Assembly: GCA_017449285.1 (NCBI GenBank)
Contig: JAFSJX010000050.1
Span: 1 to 64,000 of the forward strand
DNA: 64,000 nt
Source of the DNA: Treponema sp.
Lineage (GTDB): Bacteria > Spirochaetota > Spirochaetia > Treponematales > Treponemataceae
Direction: 5' to 3'
Positions 17,602 to 26,376 of this stretch are shown piece after piece. The position numbers and the translations under genes are program-made. The notes under the pieces were generated by a model. It did no database searches. It was not told the DNA's origin and saw only the letters and a list, made by a program, of their open reading frames with translations. Positions within the stretch are counted from its first letter, which is position 1. Each line of letters opens with the position of its first letter.

Positions 17602-19986
17602 ATGAAACGATTGAGCAGAGGTGTCTTAATTTTCTTTTTGCTGGCGGTCTTTTTGTTCATAGGGGGGGGGTGTGCTAATGATGACGCAAATTCCGACTCT
17701 GGAAAAACCGAAGAAAAGACGGCGGTTGTCACTGGGGTTACGTTGAATTCAACAATCTTGAATCTTGTGGTTGGCGAGGTACAGACGATAACCGCCACAG
17801 TAAACGGTACGAATCTTGCGGACAAAACAGTTTCATGGGAATCAAGTCAGCCCGACGTTGTAAAAGTTGAGAACGGAAAAGTTACGGCTTTGTCTGTGGG
17901 AACGGCACGAATTACGGCAAAGGCACATGCAGACACAAGCAAATCTGCCTATTGTGATGTGACCGTGGAAGAAGCGACCATGAAAGAATCCACTAAAACG
18001 GACAAGACAGTGGGAACAAGTGCTGCGGCATACAATTACAGTTACACGGGAAGCGGTGCGACGATTTATGTCTATTCTCAGAGCGGCGGATTGAATTTTT
18101 ACGGAATCAAAGTGGGAGATAAAATATGGAATCCCGCCACATTCGGGGTAAAGACTTATTCTGAAACGACGGAACTGGCTTCTAACGACGTGACTTTTAC
18201 CGCAGTTTTAATCGGTGAAGATACAATGTCTATTGATACAAGTTCAAAAACAATTAGTAGTACAAAATTTACCCATCGCTTTAAGACAGGTGGCGGTGGT
18301 TCTCAGGCGAGCCGTTGTCTGAAAATTGCCGTTGATTCTGCTACGGATTTTGTGTTCTATGCGTGTTCTTCCAGTGGTTCTGAGTCTCGCACGATGATTA
18401 TTGAAGTGGTGGAGAATGATGCGCCTACGGTAACAATCGTGCGCCCCGATTCTGTTTCGCTTGACAAAACAACGGCAAGCCTTGCCCGCACCGATGATGA
18501 TTCTGCGCCGACGGTCACGCTAAAAGCGACGCTCTCTCCGGCAAATGTGACGGAAGGCTATGAAAAAATCACATGGTCAACAAACAATGCGTCTGTGGCT
18601 ACGGTAAAAGACGGCGTGGTGACTGCGGTAGGTCCTCGTTCCGGCACGGCTTCTGCCACCATAACGGCGACTACGGTAAACGGAAAGACCGCGACCTGCG
18701 AAGTAACGGTAACGGCTTCGCTTACGGCAAATTATATTCTTGCGAGCGATACGCCGACGGGCTGGGCAAGTTACATGGGCACAAAAGACCTTGCAGGCGG
18801 AACGGTTACGCCTCCGACGAATTATGGCGGAAACGGTGCAAGTGCAAGCAAGATTTATACGGTTTCAACACGTGCTGATTTGCTTTCGGCACTTTCTGGA
18901 ACAGAGGCAAAGATTATCTATATTGATGGCATGATTGATATGACTGAGGGCATGTTACCCGCAACGGCTAGTGGTTCAACAACAGCACTCGATACATGGA
19001 TTAAAACGAAAGCGGCGGCACTTACCGATACTTCAAAATATGGCGAGGCTGCTTCAAAGGTCACTTCGTTTGCGACATGGAAAACATGGTATGCAGCCGG
19101 TAACACGAATACTGCCGATGAAAGCGGTGTGTATAAAGCAGCCCGTTCATCACTAAGCAATTCTTATGGCAGTCAGATTAAAATTTCCGTTCCGTCAAAT
19201 ACGACAATTATCGGTCTTACAAAAGAAAGCGGTATAAAAGGCGGTTGTATTAAAATCTCTGGTGTAACGAACGTCGTCTTGCGCAATCTGATTATTCAAG
19301 ATGCTTTTGACCCATTTCCGCAGATTGAAAAAGGAGACGGCTTTAACGCAAACTGGGATTGTATTGAGATTTCTGGCAGTTGCAAGTACATTTGGATTGA
19401 CCATTGCACGTTGCAGGACACAATTGCTACGACTGATGATGATTTTGACCATGTTGCGCTGGGTGACGGAACGAATTTGAAATATCAGGTGTTTGACGGA
19501 TTGTGCGACATCAAACAGAAAAATGATTTTGTGACGGTCTCTTATTGTAAATTGGCAAACCATGATAAGACAAGTTTGATTGGACACTCTGCTTCGTATA
19601 CTGACGACTTGAAGCATCAGACGATTACGTTGCATCATAATTATTATTATAATTGTGGTCAGCGTTTGCCGATGGTTCGCATGGCGACGATTCATATTTA
19701 CAACAATTATTATGTGCGGGAAGGCGGTCGTACAAACAGTTATTGTATCGGTTTGCGTGAGCAGAATAGCGTCTATGCAGAGAACAATTACTTTGGCGAT
19801 GGCGTAAATCCGACTTCAAACAACCAGGGTAACTATTATTTCAAAGGAAATTACGGAAAAGATGACGCAGGAACGGCGGCTTGGAATCCAGCGGACTATT
19901 ATTCATACACGGCGGATTCTGCGGCAGATGCGCGTACTGATGTTATCGACAATGCGGGCGCAGGTGTCTGGACGGTAAAGAAATAA
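17602..19986 (+). CDS. Pectate lyase (PL1) lipoprotein with Big2 domains and G9 tract
   Basis: 794 residues. Lipoprotein signal ending FLFIGGGC, with Cys about residue 24; the three Gly are encoded by an uninterrupted G9. A bacterial Ig-like Big2 domain (~residues 45-125) is followed by a beta-rich module (~130-270) and a second Big2 (~275-370). The C-terminal ~410 residues are a parallel-beta-helix pectate lyase: TTIIGLTKESGIKGG, VVLRNLIIQDAFDPF, the IWIDHC signature, VTVSYCKLANHDKT and GQRLPMVR. It would cleave de-methylated polygalacturonate by beta-elimination with Ca2+ at the cell surface. RBS AGGAG; -10 TATAAT at 17558. Confidence 0.9.
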   Translation: MKRLSRGVLIFFLLAVFLFIGGGCANDDANSDSGKTEEKTAVVTGVTLNSTILNLVVGEVQTITATVNGTNLADKTVSWESSQPDVVKVENGKVTALSVGTARITAKAHADTSKSAYCDVTVEEATMKESTKTDKTVGTSAAAYNYSYTGSGATIYVYSQSGGLNFYGIKVGDKIWNPATFGVKTYSETTELASNDVTFTAVLIGEDTMSIDTSSKTISSTKFTHRFKTGGGGSQASRCLKIAVDSATDFVFYACSSSGSESRTMIIEVVENDAPTVTIVRPDSVSLDKTTASLARTDDDSAPTVTLKATLSPANVTEGYEKITWSTNNASVATVKDGVVTAVGPRSGTASATITATTVNGKTATCEVTVTASLTANYILASDTPTGWASYMGTKDLAGGTVTPPTNYGGNGASASKIYTVSTRADLLSALSGTEAKIIYIDGMIDMTEGMLPATASGSTTALDTWIKTKAAALTDTSKYGEAASKVTSFATWKTWYAAGNTNTADESGVYKAARSSLSNSYGSQIKISVPSNTTIIGLTKESGIKGGCIKISGVTNVVLRNLIIQDAFDPFPQIEKGDGFNANWDCIEISGSCKYIWIDHCTLQDTIATTDDDFDHVALGDGTNLKYQVFDGLCDIKQKNDFVTVSYCKLANHDKTSLIGHSASYTDDLKHQTITLHHNYYYNCGQRLPMVRMATIHIYNNYYVREGGRTNSYCIGLREQNSVYAENNYFGDGVNPTSNNQGNYYFKGNYGKDDAGTAAWNPADYYSYTADSAADARTDVIDNAGAGVWTVKK
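17662..17670 (+). repeat. G9 tract inside the lipoprotein signal peptide
   Basis: Nine G encode Gly-Gly-Gly directly before the lipid-modified Cys. With nine G the frame is open. Gain of one G gives GTG TGC TAA, an immediate stop; loss of one gives an early TGA about 25 codons on. This is the geometry of a slipped-strand on/off switch. Confidence 0.8.
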
Positions 19987-20088
19987 GCCTTTGGAAAGAT
20001 AAATTTTGTCGATATTGTGTGTTTTTTCCTTTGCGATTTTGCGGATTATGGTGTAAAATAGAAGTAACTTTATTATAGGAGAAATCTT

Positions 20089-21465
20089 ATGAAAATTTCT
20101 AAATGGCATATTGTTTCTGGGCTGATGTGCGGTGCGCTGGCTCTTTCTTTGGCATCTTGCGGGTCTACGAGTGGAAGCGGGTCAAAGAAAAATGTCATCT
20201 CTGCGGCAGATGCGCCTATCGGTTGGGCAAGTTATGCAAAGGCAAAAGACCTTGCTGGCAAGGAGACGACTCCGCCGGATGCGGTAAAAGGAACAACTGG
20301 TGGTTTTGGCGGACAGGAAGTGACCGTTAAGACGCGCGACGACTTTATCAAGTATGCGGAATCTGACGAAAAACTGGTCATCTATGTGGACGGCATTATT
20401 GATATGACTGACCTTGGTTCTGGCTCAATGGTTCCAGAGACTGTTACTGGCTCTACGTTTGCGCTGGACAAATGGATTGCGGAACGCACAGCGGGTACAG
20501 GTTTGTCATCTTCTTCGTATCACGATTGGAAGGTAAAATATACCGCTTCTCAGGACGGTCACTTTGATGAATCTGGGGAAGGTGCGGAAGTCCGTGCGAA
20601 AATGGATAAGGAATGGGGCGAACTGATTGACGTGAACATCAACAGCAACAAGACGATTATCGGTTTGGGCGCAAATTCTGGTCTTTTTGGTGGCTCTCTG
20701 TTCATTAAGAACAAAGAAAACATCATTATCCGCAACATGAACATTACCGAGTGCTACAATCCGTTCCCCGAAGTTGAGGCTGACGATGGGCTGAACGCAC
20801 AGTGGGATACGATTACCGTCCGTACGTCAAAGTATATTTGGATTGACCATTGTACGATTGGCTCAAAATTCTCTCCGAACGAAATTGACAAGGACAAGTT
20901 CAAGAGCAAGGACGGCGAGATGATGAAGTGGCAGGTGCATGATGGCTTGCTTGACATCACCAATGAATCTGACTTTGTGACGGTCTCATGGTGTATTCTG
21001 CGCAACCATGACAAGACTCAGTTGATTGGTGCAAGCGACAGCAAGAAGGGCGATACAAACCACCTGACGGTTTCCCTGCTGCATAACTGGTACGATGGCT
21101 GTGGTCAGCGTCTGCCAATGGTACGCTATGCGACGCTTCATATTGCGAACAACTACTACAGCGCGGGCGCGAACAACACCTGGCAGCGTGGTATTGACCG
21201 CCGAAAGGACTGCAAGATTTATTCAGAGGCGAACTACTTTGAAGAAGAGCGCAAATCCGTTACTTCCAATTCACATGGCTCTATGTACGATGTGGGAAGC
21301 ATTAACCTGATGAAAAACTGGCTGAACGATAAGCCGGCATGGAATCCTGCGGACTACTACACCTTTAAAGCAGACAAGGCGGACAAGGTGAAGAACATGG
21401 CGATGACGCTTTGCGGCGCAGGAAAAGTTCCTGTGGCTGGTCCTACGGTATACGATCCGAAATAA
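20089..21465 (+). CDS. Pectate lyase (PL1) lipoprotein
   Basis: 458 residues. Lipoprotein signal LALSLASC (Cys ~24), short Ser/Gly linker, then a PL1 catalytic domain starting ISAADAPIGWASYAKAKDLAG, very like the second half of 17602-19986. Conserved: TIIGLGANSGLFGG, IIIRNMNITECYNPF, KYIWIDHCTIG, VTVSWCILRNHDKT and GQRLPMVRYATLH. AGGAGAAA RBS; TAAAAT -10 upstream. Cleaves polygalacturonate at the cell surface; together with its neighbours it supplies unsaturated oligogalacturonides. A double hairpin follows the stop. Confidence 0.92.
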   Translation: MKISKWHIVSGLMCGALALSLASCGSTSGSGSKKNVISAADAPIGWASYAKAKDLAGKETTPPDAVKGTTGGFGGQEVTVKTRDDFIKYAESDEKLVIYVDGIIDMTDLGSGSMVPETVTGSTFALDKWIAERTAGTGLSSSSYHDWKVKYTASQDGHFDESGEGAEVRAKMDKEWGELIDVNINSNKTIIGLGANSGLFGGSLFIKNKENIIIRNMNITECYNPFPEVEADDGLNAQWDTITVRTSKYIWIDHCTIGSKFSPNEIDKDKFKSKDGEMMKWQVHDGLLDITNESDFVTVSWCILRNHDKTQLIGASDSKKGDTNHLTVSLLHNWYDGCGQRLPMVRYATLHIANNYYSAGANNTWQRGIDRRKDCKIYSEANYFEEERKSVTSNSHGSMYDVGSINLMKNWLNDKPAWNPADYYTFKADKADKVKNMAMTLCGAGKVPVAGPTVYDPK

Positions 21466-21471
21466 GGGGTA

Positions 21472-21525
21472 TTCAAAATGACCTCCGTGTCATTTTGAAA
21501 CCCGACAGAAACATGCGTTTTTGTC
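21472..21525 (+). repeat. Tandem-hairpin intergenic element, copy 1
   Basis: Stem 1: TTCAAAATGAC/GTCATTTTGAA (21472-21499, perfect 11 bp). Stem 2: GACAGAAAC-ATGC-GTTTTTGTC (21504-21525). Stem 2 corresponds to GACAGAAGC-ATTCC-GCTTCTGTC at 29003-29025, with a paired A-T to G-C type change. Confidence 0.7.
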
Positions 21526-21535
21526 CACGCTTTTT

Positions 21536-21565
21536 AGCCGCCGTTCTTGGCGGCTCACTTTTATA
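21536..21565 (+). terminator. Terminator after second pectate lyase
   Basis: AGCCGCC-GTTCTT-GGCGGCT (21536-21555), followed by CACTTTTATAACTTTTTG. Confidence 0.65.
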
Positions 21566-21640
21566 ACTTTTTGTTTTTTCTCTAAAATCGGAGTTTGTGT
21601 TCTATTCTTTTTGGCACTCTTATGGTATACTAATAAAACT

Positions 21641-23197
21641 ATGAAGAAGAGTTGTATCAGATTTTTTACGATGTTGACGGTAGTTTCGATTGTTTTTACT
21701 GGCTGCAAGGACGATTCGAATCCTTTTACGGGACTTAGGCTTTCCGCGACAAAGATGATTGTAGACCCCGATGCTTCAACTGACATTACGGCAACATATA
21801 TTGTGGAAGATGCCGCCGATAATTCTGTTCAGATTACGTTTTCTATTTCTGGCGATACTTCGGGTGGGGCGTATTTTGGAACGGCAGGAACAAAAACGGA
21901 AACGGTTGCCAGCGGCGGAAAGACAACGCTTACGATGGGCGGCAAAAACAGCGGCTATGTAACGGTAACGGCGACCTGCGGTGAGACAAGCGCGAAGATG
22001 ACGCTGGGAACGACGGTCGTTATTTCGCCCGATGATGTACCGATTGGCTACGCGGGAGAAGGCTGGACTCCGTTTTATGACGCAGAAAAAGTGGTGACAG
22101 TCAGCACGAAGGCGGATTTAAAGACGTATGCGGAAAAAGGCGGGTATACAGTTTACGTTGACGGCATGATTGACATGAGCGACGGAATGTTACCGAGTGT
22201 GAATTATGATGCCGCTCCTTCTGCTTTGGACGATTTTGTAAACACGAATACGGGTGGCACATATACGACTTACGCGGCGTGGAAAGCGGCCTACGGCTCA
22301 GTTTCTACTTCAACCAATGATACTGGTTCTGGCACATCAAAAAGTGCTTTGTATGATACCATGCGCACATTGAATAGCAATTATAAAAAAATTATTCAAT
22401 TGAATATTGCGGCAAAGACGGCAATCATCGGGAAAGGTACTGGTTCGGGAATAAAAGGCGCGGCAATTGGTGTCAGTAAATCTCATATTGTTATCCGAAA
22501 CCTGACGATTCAAGATGCATGTGACCCATTTGCTCACCATGAAACGACAAGCAAAGGTGCTTCCGATGGGTTTAATGCTCAGTTTGATAATATAGGCATA
22601 AGCGGCGGTAACCATGTGTGGATTGACCATTGTACGCTGGAAGATACTATGAGACTGGTTTCCGCTTCCAACGGCGAAAAATGGCAGACCTACGACGGTT
22701 TGTGCGACATTACCAATACATCTAGTTATGTGACAGTCTCAAACTGTATTCTGCGCAACCACGACAAGACGATGCTGATAGGAAACGGTTCGTCTGATAT
22801 AAATGGAGGACATATTACCTTAACAGAAAATTATTTCTTTGGTTGCGGGCAGCGGTTACCATTGGCGACGTATGCTGAAATGCATATTTTCAACAATTAT
22901 TATGATGGTTCGGGTGGGTTTTATAGTAATTCTTACTGCATTAGTGGTCGATACGCCACATATACAATTATTGCTGAAAATAATAATTTTAGGAGTGTTG
23001 CTTCGCCGTTTGCCTCGTCAAGCAGCGGTTCTTCTGGTATGTGTTATGTAAGCGGAAATTCTGGCGGTTCGGGTGACCTTTCCACTAGCTCAATCAAGCC
23101 ATTTACCGTGCCGTATGAATATATGCTGCTTTCTGCGGAAGAAGTGCCGGCGGCAGTCGAAAAGTATACAGGCGCAGGAAAAGTCTCCGTAAAATAG
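21641..23197 (+). CDS. Pectate lyase (PL1) lipoprotein
   Basis: 518 residues from ATG 21641 (MKKSCIRFF...VFTGC, Cys ~24); the longer upstream frame is rejected because the lipoprotein signal begins here and TATACT ends nine bases before it. A Big2/Ig-like stretch (~residues 30-120) precedes a PL1 domain with IGKGTGSGIKGAAIG, IVIRNLTIQDACDPF, VWIDHCTLEDTM, VTVSNCILRNHDKT and GQRLPLATYAEMH. Same role as the two preceding lyases; the middle Arg-Leu-Pro motif is kept. No clear RBS, so translation may be leaderless. Confidence 0.9.
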   Translation: MKKSCIRFFTMLTVVSIVFTGCKDDSNPFTGLRLSATKMIVDPDASTDITATYIVEDAADNSVQITFSISGDTSGGAYFGTAGTKTETVASGGKTTLTMGGKNSGYVTVTATCGETSAKMTLGTTVVISPDDVPIGYAGEGWTPFYDAEKVVTVSTKADLKTYAEKGGYTVYVDGMIDMSDGMLPSVNYDAAPSALDDFVNTNTGGTYTTYAAWKAAYGSVSTSTNDTGSGTSKSALYDTMRTLNSNYKKIIQLNIAAKTAIIGKGTGSGIKGAAIGVSKSHIVIRNLTIQDACDPFAHHETTSKGASDGFNAQFDNIGISGGNHVWIDHCTLEDTMRLVSASNGEKWQTYDGLCDITNTSSYVTVSNCILRNHDKTMLIGNGSSDINGGHITLTENYFFGCGQRLPLATYAEMHIFNNYYDGSGGFYSNSYCISGRYATYTIIAENNNFRSVASPFASSSSGSSGMCYVSGNSGGSGDLSTSSIKPFTVPYEYMLLSAEEVPAAVEKYTGAGKVSVK

Positions 23198-23217
23198 CCT
23201 TTGGAAGAATAGGGTTG

Positions 23218-23281
23218 AAAGGGGAAAGAAAGCCTTTAGCGAGTCTCCGAAGAAACTGCGCTTCTGAAGGCGTTCCCCTTT
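23218..23281. terminator. Convergent terminator / repeated hairpin, copy 1
   Basis: AAAGGGGAA (23218-23226) pairs with TTCCCCTTT (23273-23281) across a long loop. The sequence before and within the stem (TTGGAAGA-TAGGG-TTGAAAGGGG-AAAGAA) recurs at 54830-54863. It lies between convergent genes and overlaps the stop of the next one. Confidence 0.6.
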
Positions 23282-24191
23282 ACACTTCCCGTACTGCTTC
23301 CGTGCCAGAAACGAGTTGTTCCAACAGGGCGCAAACCGGGGTGGAGATGCCGTGTTTTTTTCCCAGTTGAACCACCGTGCCACAGAACCATGGGTTTTCG
23401 CTTTTGCGGCGCGCTTCCATATCCTGCAGCATACTGGTCTTTCCGTGCTTATCGTGGCGGCACATCATGGCAAGGTCATCTTCCAGGTGCTGTGGGGTGA
23501 GTGCGATTCCTTCTGCATTTGCCACGGCGATTACTTCCGCGCCGGTCTTTCGGGCCAGTTCCTGCATGACAGGATATTTGAATCCGCCGTAAGGGGAGCG
23601 GCATAGCGCGGACAGCGTGTTGAATGTAACGTTAATCAGATATTTTTTCCACAGCTCAAGTTGGATGTCATCGGGATTTACGGAAACAATGCCCGCGCGG
23701 GAAAATAAATCGCACAAGACCTGTACTCGTTCGGTCTTACGGTTGTCGCTCTCTCCAAAAAACAATCTGCCAGCATTCGTGTATGCAATTTTGTTTCCTT
23801 CATGGATTGAATTCAGGCTCAGTACGAATGCGGGAAGAATTTTTTCTTCTCCGTAGGCTTGTGCAAGGTCACGCTCACTTTGAATGCCGTTGAGGAGAGA
23901 AAGAATCATCGTGTTTTGTCCAACAGCCTTGCGTATGTTCTGGATTGCCTGTGGCAGATGCGCATTTTTTGTTGCGATGATTACTGCATCGGCGGGCTGT
24001 GCATTTTCCGGCGTGACCCAGTTGAAGTCGGTCTTTTCGCCGTTCACAAAAATGCCGTCACGCTCGTAGCGGGCTTTGCGTTCAGCGTCAACAATGCACT
24101 GCATATTTTTTCCGAGCAGTTTTTGCAATCGGATTCCCACAACTGCGCCCACCGCGCCCATTCCAATCATCGTAACGGTCTTAATTTCCAT
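23280..24191 (-). CDS. 2-dehydropantoate 2-reductase-like (ApbA/PanE family)
   Basis: 303 residues from ATG 24191, where the Rossmann motif MIGMGAVGAVVG begins; the upstream extension is unrelated and divergent with the next gene. NADPH-dependent ketopantoate reductase fold: N-terminal Rossmann domain (~1-165, with IIATKNAHL and LLNGIQSE), then a helical domain with WKKYLINVTFNTLSALCRSPYG, the usual substrate Lys region. Would convert 2-dehydropantoate to pantoate for CoA synthesis; ApbA-family members with other 2-oxoacid substrates exist, and no other pan gene is nearby. Confidence 0.85.
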   Translation of the reverse strand: MEIKTVTMIGMGAVGAVVGIRLQKLLGKNMQCIVDAERKARYERDGIFVNGEKTDFNWVTPENAQPADAVIIATKNAHLPQAIQNIRKAVGQNTMILSLLNGIQSERDLAQAYGEEKILPAFVLSLNSIHEGNKIAYTNAGRLFFGESDNRKTERVQVLCDLFSRAGIVSVNPDDIQLELWKKYLINVTFNTLSALCRSPYGGFKYPVMQELARKTGAEVIAVANAEGIALTPQHLEDDLAMMCRHDKHGKTSMLQDMEARRKSENPWFCGTVVQLGKKHGISTPVCALLEQLVSGTEAVREV

Positions 24192-24254
24192 TTTTTTATT
24201 ATGCCACGATTTTTTTCCTCTTGCAATTATCGCGAATCGGTTTAAAATAAAAAT

Positions 24255-25226
24255 ATGAAAAAAGAAACGACGCGAAAAATTGGATTGTACGCTGCGGCAA
24301 CGGCGGGATTTGTGATGATGTATTTTGTTGCGATATATGTCTTTTTGTTCGCACCGAGTTTTGGGCGGTCTAAACCGGCTACAAGAGAATGGCTGCTCAA
24401 ACATTTTGCGGGCGAAGAAAATTATATGCGCAATCTGGAAGATACGGAATGGTTTTTGTCGAGTGTGCCGATTCGTCTGGAGATGGTCAGTTTTGATGGG
24501 CTAAAGTTGGTGGCATTTTTTCTTCCCGCGGCAGACGCAAAGGGAACGGTGCTGATGATGCATGGCTATCATTCCGACCCGCTGCGTGAATATGCTACGC
24601 TTGCACGGTATTATAACAGTCTTGGCTACAATGTCTGTTTGCCGTATCAGCGGGCGCATGGAGAAAGCGAAGGAAAATACGTTACGTTTGGTGTGAAAGA
24701 ACGGTACGATTGCCGTGATTGGATTCTGAAAATTGACGATATGTTTGATGGTTGTCTGCCAATTTTTGTGCAAGGAATTTCTATGGGATGCGCTACGGTG
24801 GTGATGGCGAGCGGATGTGAAAATTTGCCGCTGAATGTACGCGGGTTTATTGCGGACTGCGGGTTTACCGAGCCAAAAGCAATGGTTTACTACGAGATGA
24901 CAGAATTGCGTCATATTCCAGTGCCTCTCTCCAAATTGTTTTTGGTAACGGGCGGATTGTACACAAAAATATTCGCGGATTTTTCGCTTGATGAGTACAG
25001 TACGTTTGACGCGCTCAAACAGAATCGTCGCCCGATGATTTTTATTCATGGAAGCGAGGACAGACGCGTTCCCATCAGCATGACGCTGACGAATTACGAA
25101 GCCTGTTCGTTCCCCAAGGAATTGTTTATAGCAGATGGCGCGATACATGCAATTTCGTGCATGCAGCAAGAAGAAAAATATGACAAGCATATCAAAGATT
25201 TTTTTGCGCGATACGGGGCGCGTTAA
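24255..25226 (+). CDS. Membrane-anchored alpha/beta hydrolase
   Basis: 323 residues. One N-terminal membrane helix (~residues 9-33), then an alpha/beta-hydrolase domain: oxyanion region LMMHGYHSDP, nucleophile elbow GISMG (Ser near residue 177), acid region FIHGSEDRRVP (Asp) and a late His in ADGAIHAISC. Probably a periplasm-facing serine hydrolase or esterase. Position inside the pectin cluster suggests, but does not show, a role in removing ester groups (for example acetyl) from pectin fragments. TAAAAT lies six bases before the ATG and there is no SD. Confidence 0.8.
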   Translation: MKKETTRKIGLYAAATAGFVMMYFVAIYVFLFAPSFGRSKPATREWLLKHFAGEENYMRNLEDTEWFLSSVPIRLEMVSFDGLKLVAFFLPAADAKGTVLMMHGYHSDPLREYATLARYYNSLGYNVCLPYQRAHGESEGKYVTFGVKERYDCRDWILKIDDMFDGCLPIFVQGISMGCATVVMASGCENLPLNVRGFIADCGFTEPKAMVYYEMTELRHIPVPLSKLFLVTGGLYTKIFADFSLDEYSTFDALKQNRRPMIFIHGSEDRRVPISMTLTNYEACSFPKELFIADGAIHAISCMQQEEKYDKHIKDFFARYGAR

Positions 25227-25313
25227 AGCAAGGTATATGTTCTACTGTAAAATATAATTTTCTGTCTTTATATTTCCTTGCGTCCGCGCATTTTTCGGTT
25301 TATAATATATATA

Positions 25314-26327
25314 ATGCTTGAACTAAGTGTAAACGCAAAATCCCCGCTGACAATTGCGGCGGCTTTTAAGAAGATACATGATATGGTACGCACGGGAACG
25401 CTGGATGCGGATGCGCCAGTACATTTGGTGCTTGCGCCGGGGCAATATCATGAAATTTTGTCGTATAATCTGGAAAATCCGCTGATTATGGAGAGTGTTC
25501 CCGGCACTGCTCCCGAAGATTGCGTTATCAGCGCGGAGAATTGCGAGGCGTTCCATAAGGACACGGAGAATCGCGCCGTATTTGTAATTGGTTTGGGTGC
25601 GACAAAGGTGACTTTGCGGGGCTTTACTATTGAAAATACGCACGTTAAAACCAAGGATGATGCTGCGCTGGGAAATCAGGCGGAGGCATTATGTTGGCAT
25701 AACTATAACGGTTTCTTGCTGGCGGAAAATATGCGCTTTATTAGCCGTCAAGATACGGTTCATGTAAAAGGCGTAAGTTGGTTCAAGAACTGCTATGTGA
25801 CTGGCGATGTGGATTTTATCTGGGGCTACTGCGATTTGAGCCTGTGGGAAAAATGTCATATTCACACGAGGGAAGATAATCGTGGTGCTGATTACGATGC
25901 ATACGTTTTGCAAAGCCGTGCCTTGAGCGGAAAACCAGGGTTTGTTTTTACTGATTGTGAATTTACTGCTGACCCGCGTGATGAATCTGCCCATATCTAC
26001 ATTGCACGTTCGGCAGGAACAGGAAGACCTGACAGTGCGGACAGATGGGACAGCATTGCGCTTATAAACTGTACGGTTAGTCCCGAATACGACCCAGTCC
26101 TGTGGACAGACGGAGACGGCCGACGAATGGTGTTTCCCAAAGGAAGCGCAATGGTCGGTTGGCGTGAGTACGGCACAAAAACGCTGGGCGAAAACGGACA
26201 TACCATTGCGGCAGATACCAGCAGGCGCTCGCCGCACAGTTATGTGCTGAGCAACAAAGAATATTTTGCGCGTTATGCCAGTTCTTCATTGATTCTTGGT
26301 GTGTATGCAGGAAAATATGAAAATTAA
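25314..26327 (+). CDS. Pectin methylesterase (CE8)
   Basis: 337 residues, no signal peptide from the chosen ATG 25314, so possibly cytoplasmic and acting on imported oligogalacturonides. Parallel beta-helix with FTIENTH, QAEALCWHNYNGF, the catalytic region FISRQDTVHVKG and VTGDVDFIWGYCDLSLWEKC (the Asp pair of CE8 carboxylesterases), and YVLQSRA. Removes methyl groups from homogalacturonan so that lyases and polygalacturonase can act. An upstream TTG at 25278 is in frame but sits over the probable TATAAT (25301-25306), which leaves seven bases to the ATG. Confidence 0.9.
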   Translation: MLELSVNAKSPLTIAAAFKKIHDMVRTGTLDADAPVHLVLAPGQYHEILSYNLENPLIMESVPGTAPEDCVISAENCEAFHKDTENRAVFVIGLGATKVTLRGFTIENTHVKTKDDAALGNQAEALCWHNYNGFLLAENMRFISRQDTVHVKGVSWFKNCYVTGDVDFIWGYCDLSLWEKCHIHTREDNRGADYDAYVLQSRALSGKPGFVFTDCEFTADPRDESAHIYIARSAGTGRPDSADRWDSIALINCTVSPEYDPVLWTDGDGRRMVFPKGSAMVGWREYGTKTLGENGHTIAADTSRRSPHSYVLSNKEYFARYASSSLILGVYAGKYEN

Positions 26328-26376
26328 ATAGTATGGTGGTTGAGTGTGTCGAAACCACCAAATCGCAGGGGAACGT

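Noticed and set aside
23280..24404. Longer form of the PanE-like protein starting at 24404
   Set aside because: The extra 71 residues overlap the divergent gene and lie before the Rossmann motif that should open the protein.
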